64,000 bases of DNA from positions 1-64,000 of the forward strand of contig JAFATA010000080.1 in NCBI GenBank assembly GCA_019244165.1, given 5' to 3'. The translations under genes were made by a program, and so were the position numbers. Source of the stretch: Pseudonocardiales bacterium (GTDB lineage: Bacteria; Actinomycetota; Actinomycetes; Mycobacteriales; Pseudonocardiaceae). Below are positions 8,822 through 17,828 of the stretch, one piece after another. Position 1 is the stretch's first letter. Each line of letters starts with the position of its first letter. The notes below the pieces were generated by a model that was given only the letters and a program-made list of their open reading frames with translations, had not been told where the DNA came from and made no database searches.

Positions 8822-10231
8822 TCAGGTGCCGCAGGGATCAGCAGCGTTAATCAACTGCCAGGAGCCGGTGCCTGCCCAGCGGGTGTACTCGTCGGACAGC
8901 AGCTCAGCGTCGGTGCCGTGCAAGACCGGCGAAGTGACGGTCAACCCATAGCTGAGCGTGGTGGGAGAACCTGCCGATGCGCCAGTCGGCGAACTCCGCG
9001 TCCCGCCGTCCCATCGACGGTCGTGGCGTGCCGGCCAATCCGGCGGCTTGGACTTGGTTGGTATAGGCGGCACCGATCAGGCATTCCATCGACACCAGTA
9101 GATAGGAAATGTCGGTGTAGAAGGGTCGTCCGATGCGGTGTGTGGCGACCCAGTTCTCATCACGCACGCCGTCAACGATCTCCTCGACGTCCAGGTGTGG
9201 CATCGGCTGCAGCAGCAGGTCCCGGCGGTCCTGGAAGGCGTAGCTTGCTTGGAGTTCTTCGGCGGTCATGAGGTGGTCGAAGGTGATATAGGTGAACCGT
9301 GTCGGCACCCCCAGCGCCGAGAGTGTCCGAATCGCCAGCACGTTTTGCGTACTGGTGGTTTCCTTGTTGAACCGTTGGAGAATCGAGGTGACGCCGGATT
9401 CTACCCCGAACAGGCAGCATGGAGTACGTCGGCCACGGCTAGCGCCCTGGGGACGGCGTCGGGTCCCCGGTCGATGAACTCTTCGTCGACCAGGTAAAGG
9501 GTACGGGAGACCTCGGGGTAAAGGTCAAACACTTCGGCTATCGCGCGGATGATCCACGACAATGCTCCAGGATCGGTGCCCGACCAGCTCCCCTTGTGGC
9601 CCCGTGGGCAGAACGAGCAGTAGTTGGTGCAGCCCCGGGAGGATTCCAGCTGAGCCACGCCTCGGTGGTCGAATGTGGTGGCCAGCAGGTCGAGTTCGGG
9701 AAAGATGTCGGTCTGCGCGCGGTTAGCCATAGTGGCCGTCTTGCGATAGTTGCCGACCGCCAACGCTCGCATTCTTCCCGTTCCGTGTGCTGTACCGATG
9801 TAGCCGATACCCCGGACTTGGGGGAGGTCCAGGTCGCCATGCCAGTAGGCGAGAACGTCAGCGATGGTTGGCTCTCCAGCGCCTCGGGCGATCAGCAGCC
9901 ATGGATAGCGCCGCAGCAATAGTCGTTCGTTGCGGGCGGTGAGGCTACCGCCGGCCAGGACCAGTGGCGGCTCGGAAAGCTCGCCGACGGCATCGAGTAG
10001 GCCCACGAGTAAGTCGTGCTGGCCGAAGGTCGCGGACACTCCAAGGATGTCGGGCCGGTCGTCCAGGACGGTGGTCACGATGTCGTCGAGGGTGACACCC
10101 AGTTGCATGTCCATCAGCCGCACCTGGCCGATGAGGGTCGAGCGGACGGCGCGAGCCAGGTCACTGATGCCCAACGGGAAACGCGGCACTGGGAACACTT
10201 CCGGGTGATACAAACGCGGCCAATAGCACAC
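8822..10231 (-). pseudogene. Cobalamin-binding-type radical SAM protein, disrupted
   Basis: The 5' part (10231-9401) encodes an N-terminal B12-binding-like domain (PEVFPVPRFPLGISDLARAV, then MDMQLGVTLDDIV, PDILGVSATFGQHDLL) followed by the radical SAM iron-sulphur motif CTNYCSFC (CxxxCxxC). It ends prematurely at 9401. The rest of the enzyme resumes in another frame at about 9410 with LFGVESGV and continues to 8904 (ITFDHLMTAEELQASY). The expected strand and helix between the cluster motif and GVESG are missing, so a small deletion plus frame change occurred. A further frame change near 8950 would restore a longer C-terminus ending at 8822. The product is unlikely to work. It lies in a row with a truncated EEP nuclease and an XRE regulator. 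Confidence 0.7.
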
Positions 10232-10607
10232 TTGGCCGGATTAGCCGGTAGATGCCGTTCGGGCTGATGCGGGCTGTGCTGATCCAATCCGACGGATTGT
10301 CGAACTCGATGGCGGTGGCTGCCCAGGGTGGCCACGCCCGGGTGCGGTGGGGGTGGCCGGCGAGGTCAGCGACCGTCCAACCGGCAGCATCGCGATGTTC
10401 GGCGAGGAGCAAACGCCGTTCGAGGGTGCTGGTTAGGATGGCCCGCGCTGGCACGATGACAGCCAGAGCGTCGGCGAGCCGGTGGGGCTCGCTAGCCGGG
10501 ATCACTTCGATCGTCGTGCGACAGACGTTGGTGTCGCCGCCGAGGCGACGCACGACCTCGACGATCCGATCATGGACAGTCGTGGTGGCGGTGATAGGAG
10601 CCAGCAT
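10161..10607 (-). CDS. Hypothetical protein between EEP remnant and radical SAM remnant
   Basis: A 148-residue frame that I do not recognise. It overlaps the end of the EEP frame (38 nt) and the start of the radical SAM frame (71 nt), an arrangement typical of translationally coupled operon genes. The first 120 residues (VHDRIVEVVRRLGGDTN..., ADALAVIVPARAILTSTLERRLLLAEHRD) look like a normal soluble protein. The last 25 residues are read through the 5' end of the radical SAM gene and may be an artefact of a lost stop. No catalytic motif is evident. It probably belonged to the same cassette as its neighbours. Confidence 0.5.
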   Translation of the reverse strand: MLAPITATTTVHDRIVEVVRRLGGDTNVCRTTIEVIPASEPHRLADALAVIVPARAILTSTLERRLLLAEHRDAAGWTVADLAGHPHRTRAWPPWAATAIEFDNPSDWISTARISPNGIYRLIRPSVLLAAFVSPGSVPSAAFPVGHQ

Positions 10608-11073
10608 GGCGGTGTCTCCTGTTGTGCTCGGCGAGCGGTGAGAGGGAGAGGGCCAAGGTCATTGCCGCGTGGTCACTGAGACCGCTCTCGCGGATGGAGT
10701 GCAGGTAGCGGCAGTCCCGGATGGCCGCCGTGTGGGCGGTGGTGATGAAGGTGTGGTCGAACCGGTAGCCGTTGCGCTGAGCAGTGCTGGACGGGCGGCC
10801 GAACCAGGAGTAATCCATGCCAGGGGAGTGGGTGATGCGGAAGGCGTCGGTGAACCCAGCCTGGGTGAAGGAGCGATAGAAGTCGTATTCCCACGATCCG
10901 AACACCGGGTAGCGGGGGTGGTGGTCGGGCTCGACGACGTTGAGGTCCCCGGTGACCACCACGGGCCCGGCCACATCCAGCCGGGCGACCAGGCCGGGTA
11001 GCGCTGCGGCCACGGCGTCCTGGAAGCCACGTTTAGCGACGTTGCGTTGCTCCCGGGGAAACCACATGGTCAT
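10570..11073 (-). pseudogene. Endonuclease/exonuclease/phosphatase (EEP) family, N-terminally truncated
   Basis: The frame carries the C-terminal half of the EEP fold: VVVTGDLNVVEPDHHPRY (metal and substrate Asp/Asn), TDAFRITHSPGMDYSWFGR, NGYRFDHTFITT and the final LSDHAAMTL with the catalytic His. The N-terminal half, with the conserved Asn and Glu metal ligands, is missing, because the frame opens just after the stop of the XRE gene. Family members are usually about 250-280 residues; this is 167. A deletion that fused the 5' side to the end of the XRE gene is the simplest explanation. Confidence 0.7.
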
Positions 11074-11093
11074 GCGATTGTCAAGGACGGAAG

Positions 11094-12476
11094 TCAGGCG
11101 GAATCAGGGGAGGGATCGAGGGAGGATTCCTCCTCCGGGTTGTCGGTGTCCAACAGGGTGGCGATCCGGTGCCGCAGGTGCTCGACCTCCTCAAGATCCT
11201 GGTGGGCGGCGGCGTAACGGTGCAGCTCGTGCAGTTCATCGGTGACTTGGCGGGAGCGGATGCTGCCGGCGAGTTCCAGGGCCTGGTGTCCGATCGTGGT
11301 GGCCTGCAGCGGGTCACCGGTGGCCATCGTGAGACTGGCCAGCTTGGTCAGACAGAACGCCCGGTTGCAGCGGCCACTTTCGGGGTGTCCGGCGGCTGCG
11401 GTCGTGAGTCGATGGGCGGCTTCGCCGGGGTCGTGGCCCAGGAGCGCGAGGTCGGCCAGGGGTCGTCCGGTGAACTGGGCATGGCGCGCGGGGGTGTAGA
11501 AAGCCATGCACGGCGGGTCGTTAGCGGGGCTGGAGTGCGCGAAGTGCTCATCGGCGGTGCCGATGGCCCTCAGGGTCTCCTGAACCTGGTGCATCGTGGC
11601 CAGCGCGCGTCCTCGCATGGTGTGTAACACCGCCCGTCCGGTCGCGGTGAGCCGGTCGGGGCGGACCAGAGCCTGTTCGGCCAGGGTGAGGCCGTCGTCG
11701 GGCTGCCCGGTCCGGATTGCCTGCTGCGTCATGCTCGACAGGACTTGCGCCCGCAGGTTCCAGTCTGCGGCTTGCTCGGCGCAGTACAGCGCGAAGCCGA
11801 ACGCCCGGCGAGCCTCATGAGTATTGGCCTCCACGGCCAGCCACCCCGCGACGTCGGCGAGATTGCCGACTGCGGAGAACAGCTCGGGGCGCAGCCGATC
11901 CGGGCAGGTGGCCTTGAGCAGGCCGGCCGAGTAGCGCAGTTGGACCATGACGACCTGCCGGGCTACCCCGCTACCGTAGGCGTCCAACCACGACTCGAAC
12001 TCCTGGGTGGCGTCGCGGATCTGTTCGATGTCGCTGGCACCGACCCGATCGGGGATCGGAGTCGGTTCGCTGATCTCTAGGATCTCTAGCAGCGCCGCCA
12101 CCGCTTCCCCCAGGACGAGGCCGCTCACGCCTAAGGTGGTGGTTTCGATAAGATGTCTGCGTTTCACGTCATCCAGCTTCACTACCGCGCGGCGGGAACG
12201 GGCGCGGGCGTTGACGAATCCCAGTTCGGAGTCTTTGGGTGCCTTGAGGATTGCCCGGAAGGCTGCTCGGCGCACTGCGTCCGGCCAGCGGATGACGCCT
12301 TGCTCGATTTTGCCGACGTAGTTTTTGTTGAGGTCGTATTGCTTGCCGTGGTGTTCCCAGATCCAGGCGTTGGCCTTGTCGGCGAGTTCCTGCCGGGACA
12401 GGCACTCGTCGGGGTGGTCCGGGGATTTGGTGCGCTCCCGCGCGTCCCGAAACTTGTCATTTGGCGTCTTCTCCAC
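11094..12476 (-). CDS. XRE-family regulator with C-terminal TPR-like domain
   Basis: A 460-residue actinobacterial regulator. The N-terminus (CLSRQELADKANAWIWEHHG...NYVGKIEQGVIRWPD, about residues 25-70) is a helix-turn-helix of the XRE type, followed by a linker and a long helical region (about 160-450) of tetratricopeptide-like repeats (FSAVGNLADVAGWLAVEAN, AEQALVRPDRLTATG). Regulators of this shape often sense a peptide or small ligand and act on the adjacent operon. It precedes the EEP/hypothetical/radical SAM series on the same strand and seems intact while its downstream partners are broken. It is also 0.5 kb from the first graspetide locus. Confidence 0.85.
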   Translation of the reverse strand: MEKTPNDKFRDARERTKSPDHPDECLSRQELADKANAWIWEHHGKQYDLNKNYVGKIEQGVIRWPDAVRRAAFRAILKAPKDSELGFVNARARSRRAVVKLDDVKRRHLIETTTLGVSGLVLGEAVAALLEILEISEPTPIPDRVGASDIEQIRDATQEFESWLDAYGSGVARQVVMVQLRYSAGLLKATCPDRLRPELFSAVGNLADVAGWLAVEANTHEARRAFGFALYCAEQAADWNLRAQVLSSMTQQAIRTGQPDDGLTLAEQALVRPDRLTATGRAVLHTMRGRALATMHQVQETLRAIGTADEHFAHSSPANDPPCMAFYTPARHAQFTGRPLADLALLGHDPGEAAHRLTTAAAGHPESGRCNRAFCLTKLASLTMATGDPLQATTIGHQALELAGSIRSRQVTDELHELHRYAAAHQDLEEVEHLRHRIATLLDTDNPEEESSLDPSPDSA

Positions 12477-13008
12477 TGTCTCGTCCCCCTCCTGGTTGAC
12501 TCAGTATCGTTGTGAGAATTTTAACATTTTTCGTTTCGTGCCCCCGTGATGCCCAGCGTCGGCCCTCCTTCTGGTTTGCTCTCGCAGGACGAGATGGTCA
12601 TGATGTCGTCTAGGCGTGAATAACGCGCACCCGGTTGCTGATCCGTTAGCGATCGCGTGGTAGAGGTAGTGCACCCCGAGATAGGGATCACTAGCCGTGG
12701 CTTGGGCCGGTCGGATTGTTGTCGTCGATGCCGCTGGTGGTACGCCGTCGAGGGGATCAATCCATTCGAGACGCTCTCCCGGTTCGAACCTGCTGACCCG
12801 CCAGGTCGCCTTGGGGAGCTTGGGTTGGCGGACCTCGGCGGTGCTGCCCAGTTCCCAAGGGCCGTATCCACGCTGGCCTGGTGAGGCATGCGCCGAACGC
12901 TAGTGCCTAGCGCCTAGAAGTGCACCGATCGGTCCCGAGCGACTGTGGGCAGCGGGGTGTGCAGCACGGAACCAATCAGCAAGCACCTCACCGGAACACG
13001 GTTGAGGG
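12477..13008. other. Intergenic, no recognised gene
   Basis: The 0.5 kb between the XRE gene start and the end of the graspetide methyltransferase gene holds only short frames without recognisable similarity. The part next to 12477-12560 is AT-rich (TTTTAACATTTTTCGTTT region) and is the likely promoter and leader of the XRE gene. A GGTTCGAACC sequence near 12783 resembles a tRNA T-loop, but no cloverleaf can be built around it. Confidence 0.4.
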
Positions 13009-14178
13009 TCAACGGTCATGGCTCACGGGATGGGTCCAGCTGCTGTCGGGGTGGTGGCACCACACGTGTTGGGTGTGGGGGGTGACGGTCAGTCCGAGTG
13101 CGGTAGGCGGGGGTCGGCCGAGCTCGGTCCAGGTGTGGTGAGCGGCTTCGACGGTGCGCCAGGGGTTGTGGGTGCCGTCAAAGGTGACGAGGTCGCTGGT
13201 GGTTTGGGCCCAGGAGCCATCGGGGGCGACCACGGTGGCCTTGCTGGCGCCTCCGGTGACGTGGTGGCTGCTGCGCCCGGAGCCAAGGTGCAGCTGGCAG
13301 AAGAAGGCGAACGCCGGGTCGGCCAGGACCGCGGGGTCCAGCGTGGTGGAGGTGTGGCGGGCGCCGTGGAGCGCTTCGGGGGGCAGCTCGGCGGGCCGGG
13401 TGATCCGGTGGGGAGTGTGTCGCAGGGTCATGAACAGGCCCGGGTAGTCCAGGAAGTGCCCGCACGCGGTGCCATCGTCGGCGACGGTGAGGCGGACCAG
13501 CATGCCGTGGCCCCCGGCGAGTGCCTCGGTGAGGATCAGCCCACCAGGTCGGGTCTGCGCGATCCAGGAGTAGGGGATAGTGGAGATCCCACAGGTGGCG
13601 ATGATGCGGTCGTAGGGGGCGTGCTCGGCCCACCCGCGGGCACCGTCGAGGCAGGCTAGCTGCGGGTAGTAGTCCAGGCTGGCCAGCCGGGTCCCGGCGG
13701 TGGTGACGAGCTCGGGGTGGATGTCGACCGAGTGGACGCGGCGGTCGGTGAGGCGCTGGCAGAGCAGCGCGGCGTTGTACCCAGTGCCGGTGCCGATCTC
13801 CAACACCTGGTGGCCGGGGTGGGCGTGCAGGTCGGTAAGCATGCGGGCCATCAGGCTGGGTTTGGTGGAGGAGCTGGCTGAGATGGTCAGCGGGCGCAGG
13901 GTGGCACCGGGATCGATCTGGCCCAGCTGGGTGGTCAGCGCGGTGTCGGAGTACACCTCCGTAAGCCACTGGGCGCGTTGCGTCAGATCGCTGCCTTCGA
14001 TCGCGACCAGCTCCCCGGTGGCGTCGCGGCGGAAGAAACGCGGAACGAAGACGTGACGGGGCACCGCAGCGAACGCCTCAACCCATCCGGGGTCGGCGAC
14101 CTGCGCGACAGCGTCGGCCAACGCCGCAGCGTGGGCTCGCCACTCGGTGTCGGTCACCAGCGGCGTCGCGCTTGTCAC
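13009..14178 (-). CDS. tgmC: Graspetide-associated protein-L-isoaspartate O-methyltransferase homologue
   Basis: A 389-residue protein of the 'methyltransferase, ATP-grasp peptide maturase system' family. The first 230 residues are a PIMT-like fold (VPRHVFVPRFF, then SSSTKPSLMARML and the SAM motif VLEIGTGTGYNAALL, later PYDRIIATCGISTIPYSWI). A C-terminal extension (about 240-389) is typical of these graspetide partners and absent from housekeeping PIMT. In characterised relatives such as the fuscimiditide enzyme, the homologue methylates an Asp side chain of the ester-crosslinked peptide, which closes to an aspartimide. The GTG at 14178 overlaps the ATP-grasp stop (GTGA), so I prefer it to the upstream ATG at 14256, which lies inside that gene. 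Confidence 0.88.
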   Translation of the reverse strand: MTSATPLVTDTEWRAHAAALADAVAQVADPGWVEAFAAVPRHVFVPRFFRRDATGELVAIEGSDLTQRAQWLTEVYSDTALTTQLGQIDPGATLRPLTISASSSTKPSLMARMLTDLHAHPGHQVLEIGTGTGYNAALLCQRLTDRRVHSVDIHPELVTTAGTRLASLDYYPQLACLDGARGWAEHAPYDRIIATCGISTIPYSWIAQTRPGGLILTEALAGGHGMLVRLTVADDGTACGHFLDYPGLFMTLRHTPHRITRPAELPPEALHGARHTSTTLDPAVLADPAFAFFCQLHLGSGRSSHHVTGGASKATVVAPDGSWAQTTSDLVTFDGTHNPWRTVEAAHHTWTELGRPPPTALGLTVTPHTQHVWCHHPDSSWTHPVSHDR

Positions 14179-15140
14179 GAGGTTCCCTCGCCCAGGAGCA
14201 GATCGGCTAGCGCCGCGGCGATGGGTAGCTCGAGGGCATCGGTGAGCCACCCCCACTCGCCGTTGGGGTTGGCCTCCAGGAAGTAGTGCTCATCGGCCGT
14301 GGTGCGAACCAGATCGAATGCGGCGAAGGCGAGGTCAGCTGCTTTGAGGTAGCTACGCAGCCCGGCGGCGATATCGTCGGGCAGATCGGTGATCTCGTAG
14401 TCCAGGCTGGCGTAGTCACGGCGCCAGTCCACCCGCGCCGCAGGTGTGCGGGCCCGGATCGCCACCGGGAACAGGCGTTGTCCCACGGCCGTGACCCGCA
14501 CGTCGGCGTCCTTGTCCGCGATGTAGCGCTGGAACTGGTTGGCCGTTACCCGCAGCGCCTCAGCGTCGAGCCATTGCTCGACGGCGGCGGGATCCAGCAA
14601 CGTCGCGTACACGGCAGCGGGTCCTCCTGACGTCCGCAGCGCCCCGGGGGACATCGGCTTGTACACCACCGGAGCATCGACCTCCGCGACGAACCGTCGA
14701 ACCTGCCCCGGCGAGCTACTGATCAATGTCTGGGGAACCCGCAGGCCACACGCCGCCGCCAACTGCAGCTGTCCCGGCTTTCCCGAGGCGTCGGCGATCC
14801 TGGCGGGATGCGAGACCCACCGGCATGGCAGGCAGGACAACAGGCCGCCCACCCCGTGATGAGCTTCCGCCTCGACGAACCGACGATCCTCCCGCGACAG
14901 GCCCGCCCCCACCTGGTACCGGCTTGGCCTGCGGTAATAGACTGCCGCGAGGCATTCCAGATCCACCTGGGCACCCGGGCCGCTCAGCTCTCCCTGCCAT
15001 ATCCCGGCCGAATCGATCCGGCCCGTCACCGTCCACCGCTGCCCGAAATCACCCGTATCGACCCGTGCCACCTCGGCGCCGCGCTCGACCAACGCCTCGA
15101 TCACCATGTCTGCGGTGGTATCAGTCTCCTTGGTCAACAC
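14175..15140 (-). CDS. tgmB: Graspetide ATP-grasp peptide ligase (SAV_5884-type maturase)
   Basis: An ATP-grasp ligase expected to form side-chain ester or amide macrocycles between Thr/Ser/Lys and Asp/Glu of the precursor encoded just upstream. About 321 residues: N-terminal preATP-grasp domain (TADMVIEALVERGAEVARVDTGDF and the conserved VYYRRPSRY), the linker SHPARIADASGKPGQLQLA, the central VVYKPMSPG lysine region, and the C-terminal metal and ATP site FLEANPNGEWGWL (E-x-N-P-x-G). The GTG at 15140 is the first normal start. The beta-strand TVLVLTKE begins a few codons earlier, so translation may begin at a non-standard codon after the stop of the precursor gene at 15173. It overlaps tgmC by 4 nt. 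Confidence 0.9.
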   Translation of the reverse strand: MLTKETDTTADMVIEALVERGAEVARVDTGDFGQRWTVTGRIDSAGIWQGELSGPGAQVDLECLAAVYYRRPSRYQVGAGLSREDRRFVEAEAHHGVGGLLSCLPCRWVSHPARIADASGKPGQLQLAAACGLRVPQTLISSSPGQVRRFVAEVDAPVVYKPMSPGALRTSGGPAAVYATLLDPAAVEQWLDAEALRVTANQFQRYIADKDADVRVTAVGQRLFPVAIRARTPAARVDWRRDYASLDYEITDLPDDIAAGLRSYLKAADLAFAAFDLVRTTADEHYFLEANPNGEWGWLTDALELPIAAALADLLLGEGTS

Positions 15141-15172
15141 CAGGACTGTCGGGGAAATCGGGGTGACCGCCT

Positions 15173-15448
15173 CTACTCCTCATCCTCATACGGCTCGTCA
15201 ATGGTGTCCGGCTCGTCGGTGCCGTCAAGGATGTTGCTCGTTTCCTTCGTCCTCACCCCGTGTGTCGGCGTCTTCCGGTGCCGGACGCGCACCGGCTCCA
15301 CCGCGAAACCAGCGGCAAACGGCCGCGGTCCCACCGCCACCGGCTCCGCTACGCTGGGCAGACACTCCCGCACCGTCAACGGGAACCGGGCAAAGGCCAC
15401 CGGGCCGGCGCCACCAACCGGGCCGTCCTCTTGCCCCACCGACCCCAT
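15173..15448 (-). CDS. tgmA: Candidate graspetide precursor peptide
   Basis: A 91-residue peptide directly upstream of the ATP-grasp gene. The ATG at 15448 has an excellent ribosome site (AGGAGGGG, 2-9 nt upstream), so I prefer it to the start at 15511. The leader holds VAFARFPLTVREC and GPRPFAAGFAVEPV, reminiscent of the PFGLR-type leader motif of the family. The C-terminus is an acidic, Thr-bearing core: KETSNILDGTDEPDTIDEP then YEDEE. Two Thr residues followed by Asp/Glu could be joined as omega-esters, and the Asp-Gly pair is a classical aspartimide-forming site that the adjacent PIMT homologue could use. That assignment is inferred from family knowledge and position, not shown by the sequence alone. 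Confidence 0.8.
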   Translation of the reverse strand: MGSVGQEDGPVGGAGPVAFARFPLTVRECLPSVAEPVAVGPRPFAAGFAVEPVRVRHRKTPTHGVRTKETSNILDGTDEPDTIDEPYEDEE

Positions 15449-15451
15449 GTG

Positions 15452-15459
15452 CCCCTCCT
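15452..15459 (-). promoter_or_regulatory. Strong ribosome binding site of the graspetide precursor gene
   Basis: The minus strand reads AGGAGGGG two bases before ATG 15448. This near-consensus site decides the start of the precursor gene and fits high expression of a short substrate peptide compared with its enzymes, whose genes have weak sites. Confidence 0.7.
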
Positions 15460-15626
15460 CGAGGCCCGGTCTTGGCAGCAGCCTGCTCGGCCACCCCACG
15501 TCCCTGAGCACACTACCTGGTCTGCGACGTCGGCGGGCGCGCTATGTCGTCGCCTACCGGCGCTTTCGAGTCGCCGAAGGCCACGGCCCGTTGTTTTCAC
15601 CTGCCCCAGCCGACTGCCGGGGTGGC

Positions 15627-16022
15627 TCAACCGCCCCAGTCCTTGATGGTCAGCAGAGATCGGTCAGGTGGAGATGTACCGGGGGGCAGGACGGTGCCCA
15701 GCCCGAGTTCGCAGGCAAGGTGGGTGAGCAGCGCGGCCCTATCGGGTTGGAGCAGCAGCCAGTCGTTCGCGGTGAAGTGGACCCGGCAGCGTCGGAGCCC
15801 AATGATCGCGCCGGAGCCTCGGCAGGACCGGCAGCGGCCTCGCTGATCGATGGGGTGCTGGAGCAGCAGCGTGTACAACACGGCAGCAGCCCGGCCTTCG
15901 ATCGAGTCGATTCCCCCGGCAGCGCCAGACCCCGCCCGCATGGCCTGGCGCAGGGCCTCGCGCAGGGCGTTGCGGATGAGCCGGTGGTTGGTCTGCTCGA
16001 CGGTCCAGCCCCTGCTGTTCAT
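15627..16022 (-). CDS. Conserved actinobacterial protein with Cys cluster
   Basis: A 131-residue protein starting MNSRGWTVEQTNHRLIRNAL, with a helical N-terminus (ALREALRQAMRAG...) and a likely zinc-binding knuckle GRCRSCRGSG...LRRCRVH (three Cys and a His within about 25 residues). I recall similar small proteins in many actinomycetes beside XRE-type regulators but know of no function. The frame opens 20 codons earlier (16082), but the ATG at 16022 begins the conserved part. It precedes the graspetide precursor on the same strand by 178 nt and is divergent from the broken XRE gene, so it may be part of the same regulatory neighbourhood. Confidence 0.65.
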   Translation of the reverse strand: MNSRGWTVEQTNHRLIRNALREALRQAMRAGSGAAGGIDSIEGRAAAVLYTLLLQHPIDQRGRCRSCRGSGAIIGLRRCRVHFTANDWLLLQPDRAALLTHLACELGLGTVLPPGTSPPDRSLLTIKDWGG

Positions 16023-16201
16023 AGCTCTTACCCCGTCTCTGTCGGTGATGCCGCGGCCAGTACCGCTGAACTGCGCAGACAAGTGCGGTGCCGGGACAGA
16101 ACTACCGGTCGGTCAGGCTGCTGGGCTCCCATTGTGTCGGTGGTCGGGGATACCGTTTTGCCGCAAGTTCGGTACTGCAGGTGACTGGTGGGGGGTGGGT
16201 T

Positions 16202-17505
16202 GTGGCGCGGGCTGCGGGAAGCTCGGCGAAAGCCAAACGTGATCAGCTTCGCGACCGGATGCGCGGTCTGGGGTGTTCGGTAGCTCAGATCGCTGTTGAG
16301 ATGGGCCGCCGGTTCAACATGCGGCCCCGGGTGGCGTGGCGGCACGCGTTGGGTGGCCGCAGTGGAAGGTGGCGCAGCGGTATAACACCGTGCACCCGGG
16401 GGCCAGGCTGTCCGACCACCGGGTCAGTGAGTACGAGATCTGGCCGCATGGCGGTAATCCGCCCAGCGTGCGGTATCTGGCCAGGTTGGCTGCCACCTAT
16501 GGTCACGGGTGTACTCCGTCCCAGGTGGTGGACGCCGACGACTTGGAGCACTTCACCCCGGCCGACCGCTGCCTGCTCACCTCGTCTCCGAGCGGGTCCT
16601 CACCCGTCGTAATCGCCCCGGGGGTGTCGCGCTCCGCAATACGCACCACGGTCAGTGACCGAGGTGACCCCGATCGGGTGTCCAGATACCGGGGCGGTGA
16701 CACTGTCTCTATCCGGGGCAGCCGGCGGATCGTGCGCTGCGACGCACGCGGTCTGCCGATCCGTGAGGAGGTCATCGTGGCATCTGAGGAGTCCGCCCAG
16801 TTCCGACGCTGGAGTGCGGCCACCAACGTCGATGACGACGTGCTGGATCTGCGGGCCTTCGTCCGCTACGCACAGTCCAACATTGCCTACTGGGAGGGCC
16901 GCTACGACGAAGCCGCCGCGCTCGTCGAGTCTGCCTTACCGGATGCCACCAGTGGCACCGCCTTGTTGCGGCTGGCCAGCCAACAGGCCCGGATCCACGC
17001 CGCCCGTCGTCAACCCAGCGAGGTCGATCGGGCCCTGGCGCTGGCCGCGACCGCCCCTACCGAACTCACCCCCGACGAGCCGGGCACCTTCGGCTTCGAC
17101 ACCGGGAACGCCGCTTATTACGCTAGCGAGGCCCATTGTGCACTCGGCGGTACCGACCATCTGGACGCCGCTGTGGACTGGGCGAACACCGCCGTGGACG
17201 AGTTCACGGCTGAGTCCCAGCCTAAAATTTCCTACGTCGTCGCCGCGCGGTTCGTCCTCGCCAGCGCTCACCTGGCCTGAGGTGAGCTGGAGGCGGTCAG
17301 CGAGCACCTCGCCCCCGTACTGCGCTCCACCCAGGCTGAGTACCGCACCGTGCCGATAATCGGCCGAGCCCGCTCCCTGCACACCCTGCTGACCCAGCGC
17401 ACCGACCTTGCCTCCGGCACCATGACCGCCCTCCGCGATGACCTCGCCGAGTTCTGCACCCACCCCGCCCCCACCCCGCCAGGACTCGAGCCAGATCCCA
17501 CCTGA
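16202..17505 (+). pseudogene. XRE-type regulator, frameshifted and with an internal stop
   Basis: Translation from GTG 16202 gives KRDQLRDRMRGLGCSVAQIA and RFNMRPRVAWRHALG, the usual start of a large actinomycete regulator family. A missing T near 16352 shifts the frame; the continuation (WPQWKVAQRYNTVHPGARLS, then HRVSEYEIWPHGG...) runs in the next frame to a TGA at 17278-17280. After that stop the same frame continues to 17505 with normal helical sequence ([32 protein letters not shown]). So the gene has one frameshift and one nonsense codon. It could only give fragments unless these are sequencing errors. Confidence 0.8.
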
Positions 17506-17782
17506 CTCACCATCGACAGCCACGCTCCTGCGCACCGGTGAGTATGTTGCCTTCTGCCAACGCGTGGCTGGGAGGTTTATCCACCACCTGCCCACCGACA
17601 GTGGGCCGCACGACGTCGGTGATCCCCACGCGACGCTGGGTAACACGATCAAAGCCCTGACGTCGTCCGGGTTCGCCGTCGACACCGAGCTGTGGGAGCC
17701 GGGCGCCAGCCTCGGCAAGTGCACCGACGACGGAGACGATAAGTGCCATCAGTGTCACACTGGGTGCTACAATAGCCCGTGA
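17438..17782 (+). CDS. Small Cys-rich hypothetical protein
   Basis: A 114-residue frame whose C-terminus (AVDTELWEPGASLGKC, then DKCHQCHTGCYNSP) carries four Cys and a His, suggesting a bound metal. Small proteins ending in a similar way occur beside XRE regulators and APH-type kinases in actinomycetes, and here they are again neighbours. The proposed ATG overlaps the broken XRE gene by 68 nt; the N-terminal 30 residues (TSPSSAPTPPPPRQ) look read-through, so the true start may be inside (for example a GTG near residue 43). Confidence 0.5.
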   Translation: MTSPSSAPTPPPPRQDSSQIPPDSPSTATLLRTGEYVAFCQRVAGRFIHHLPTDSGPHDVGDPHATLGNTIKALTSSGFAVDTELWEPGASLGKCTDDGDDKCHQCHTGCYNSP

Positions 17783-17828
17783 CCCAGTCACTGAGCAGGA
17801 CAGCCTCTCCCAAGCAGGGGACGGGTCC

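Noticed and set aside
12700-12800. tRNA-like T-loop (GGTTCGAACC)
   Set aside because: No acceptor stem, D arm or anticodon arm can be paired around it.
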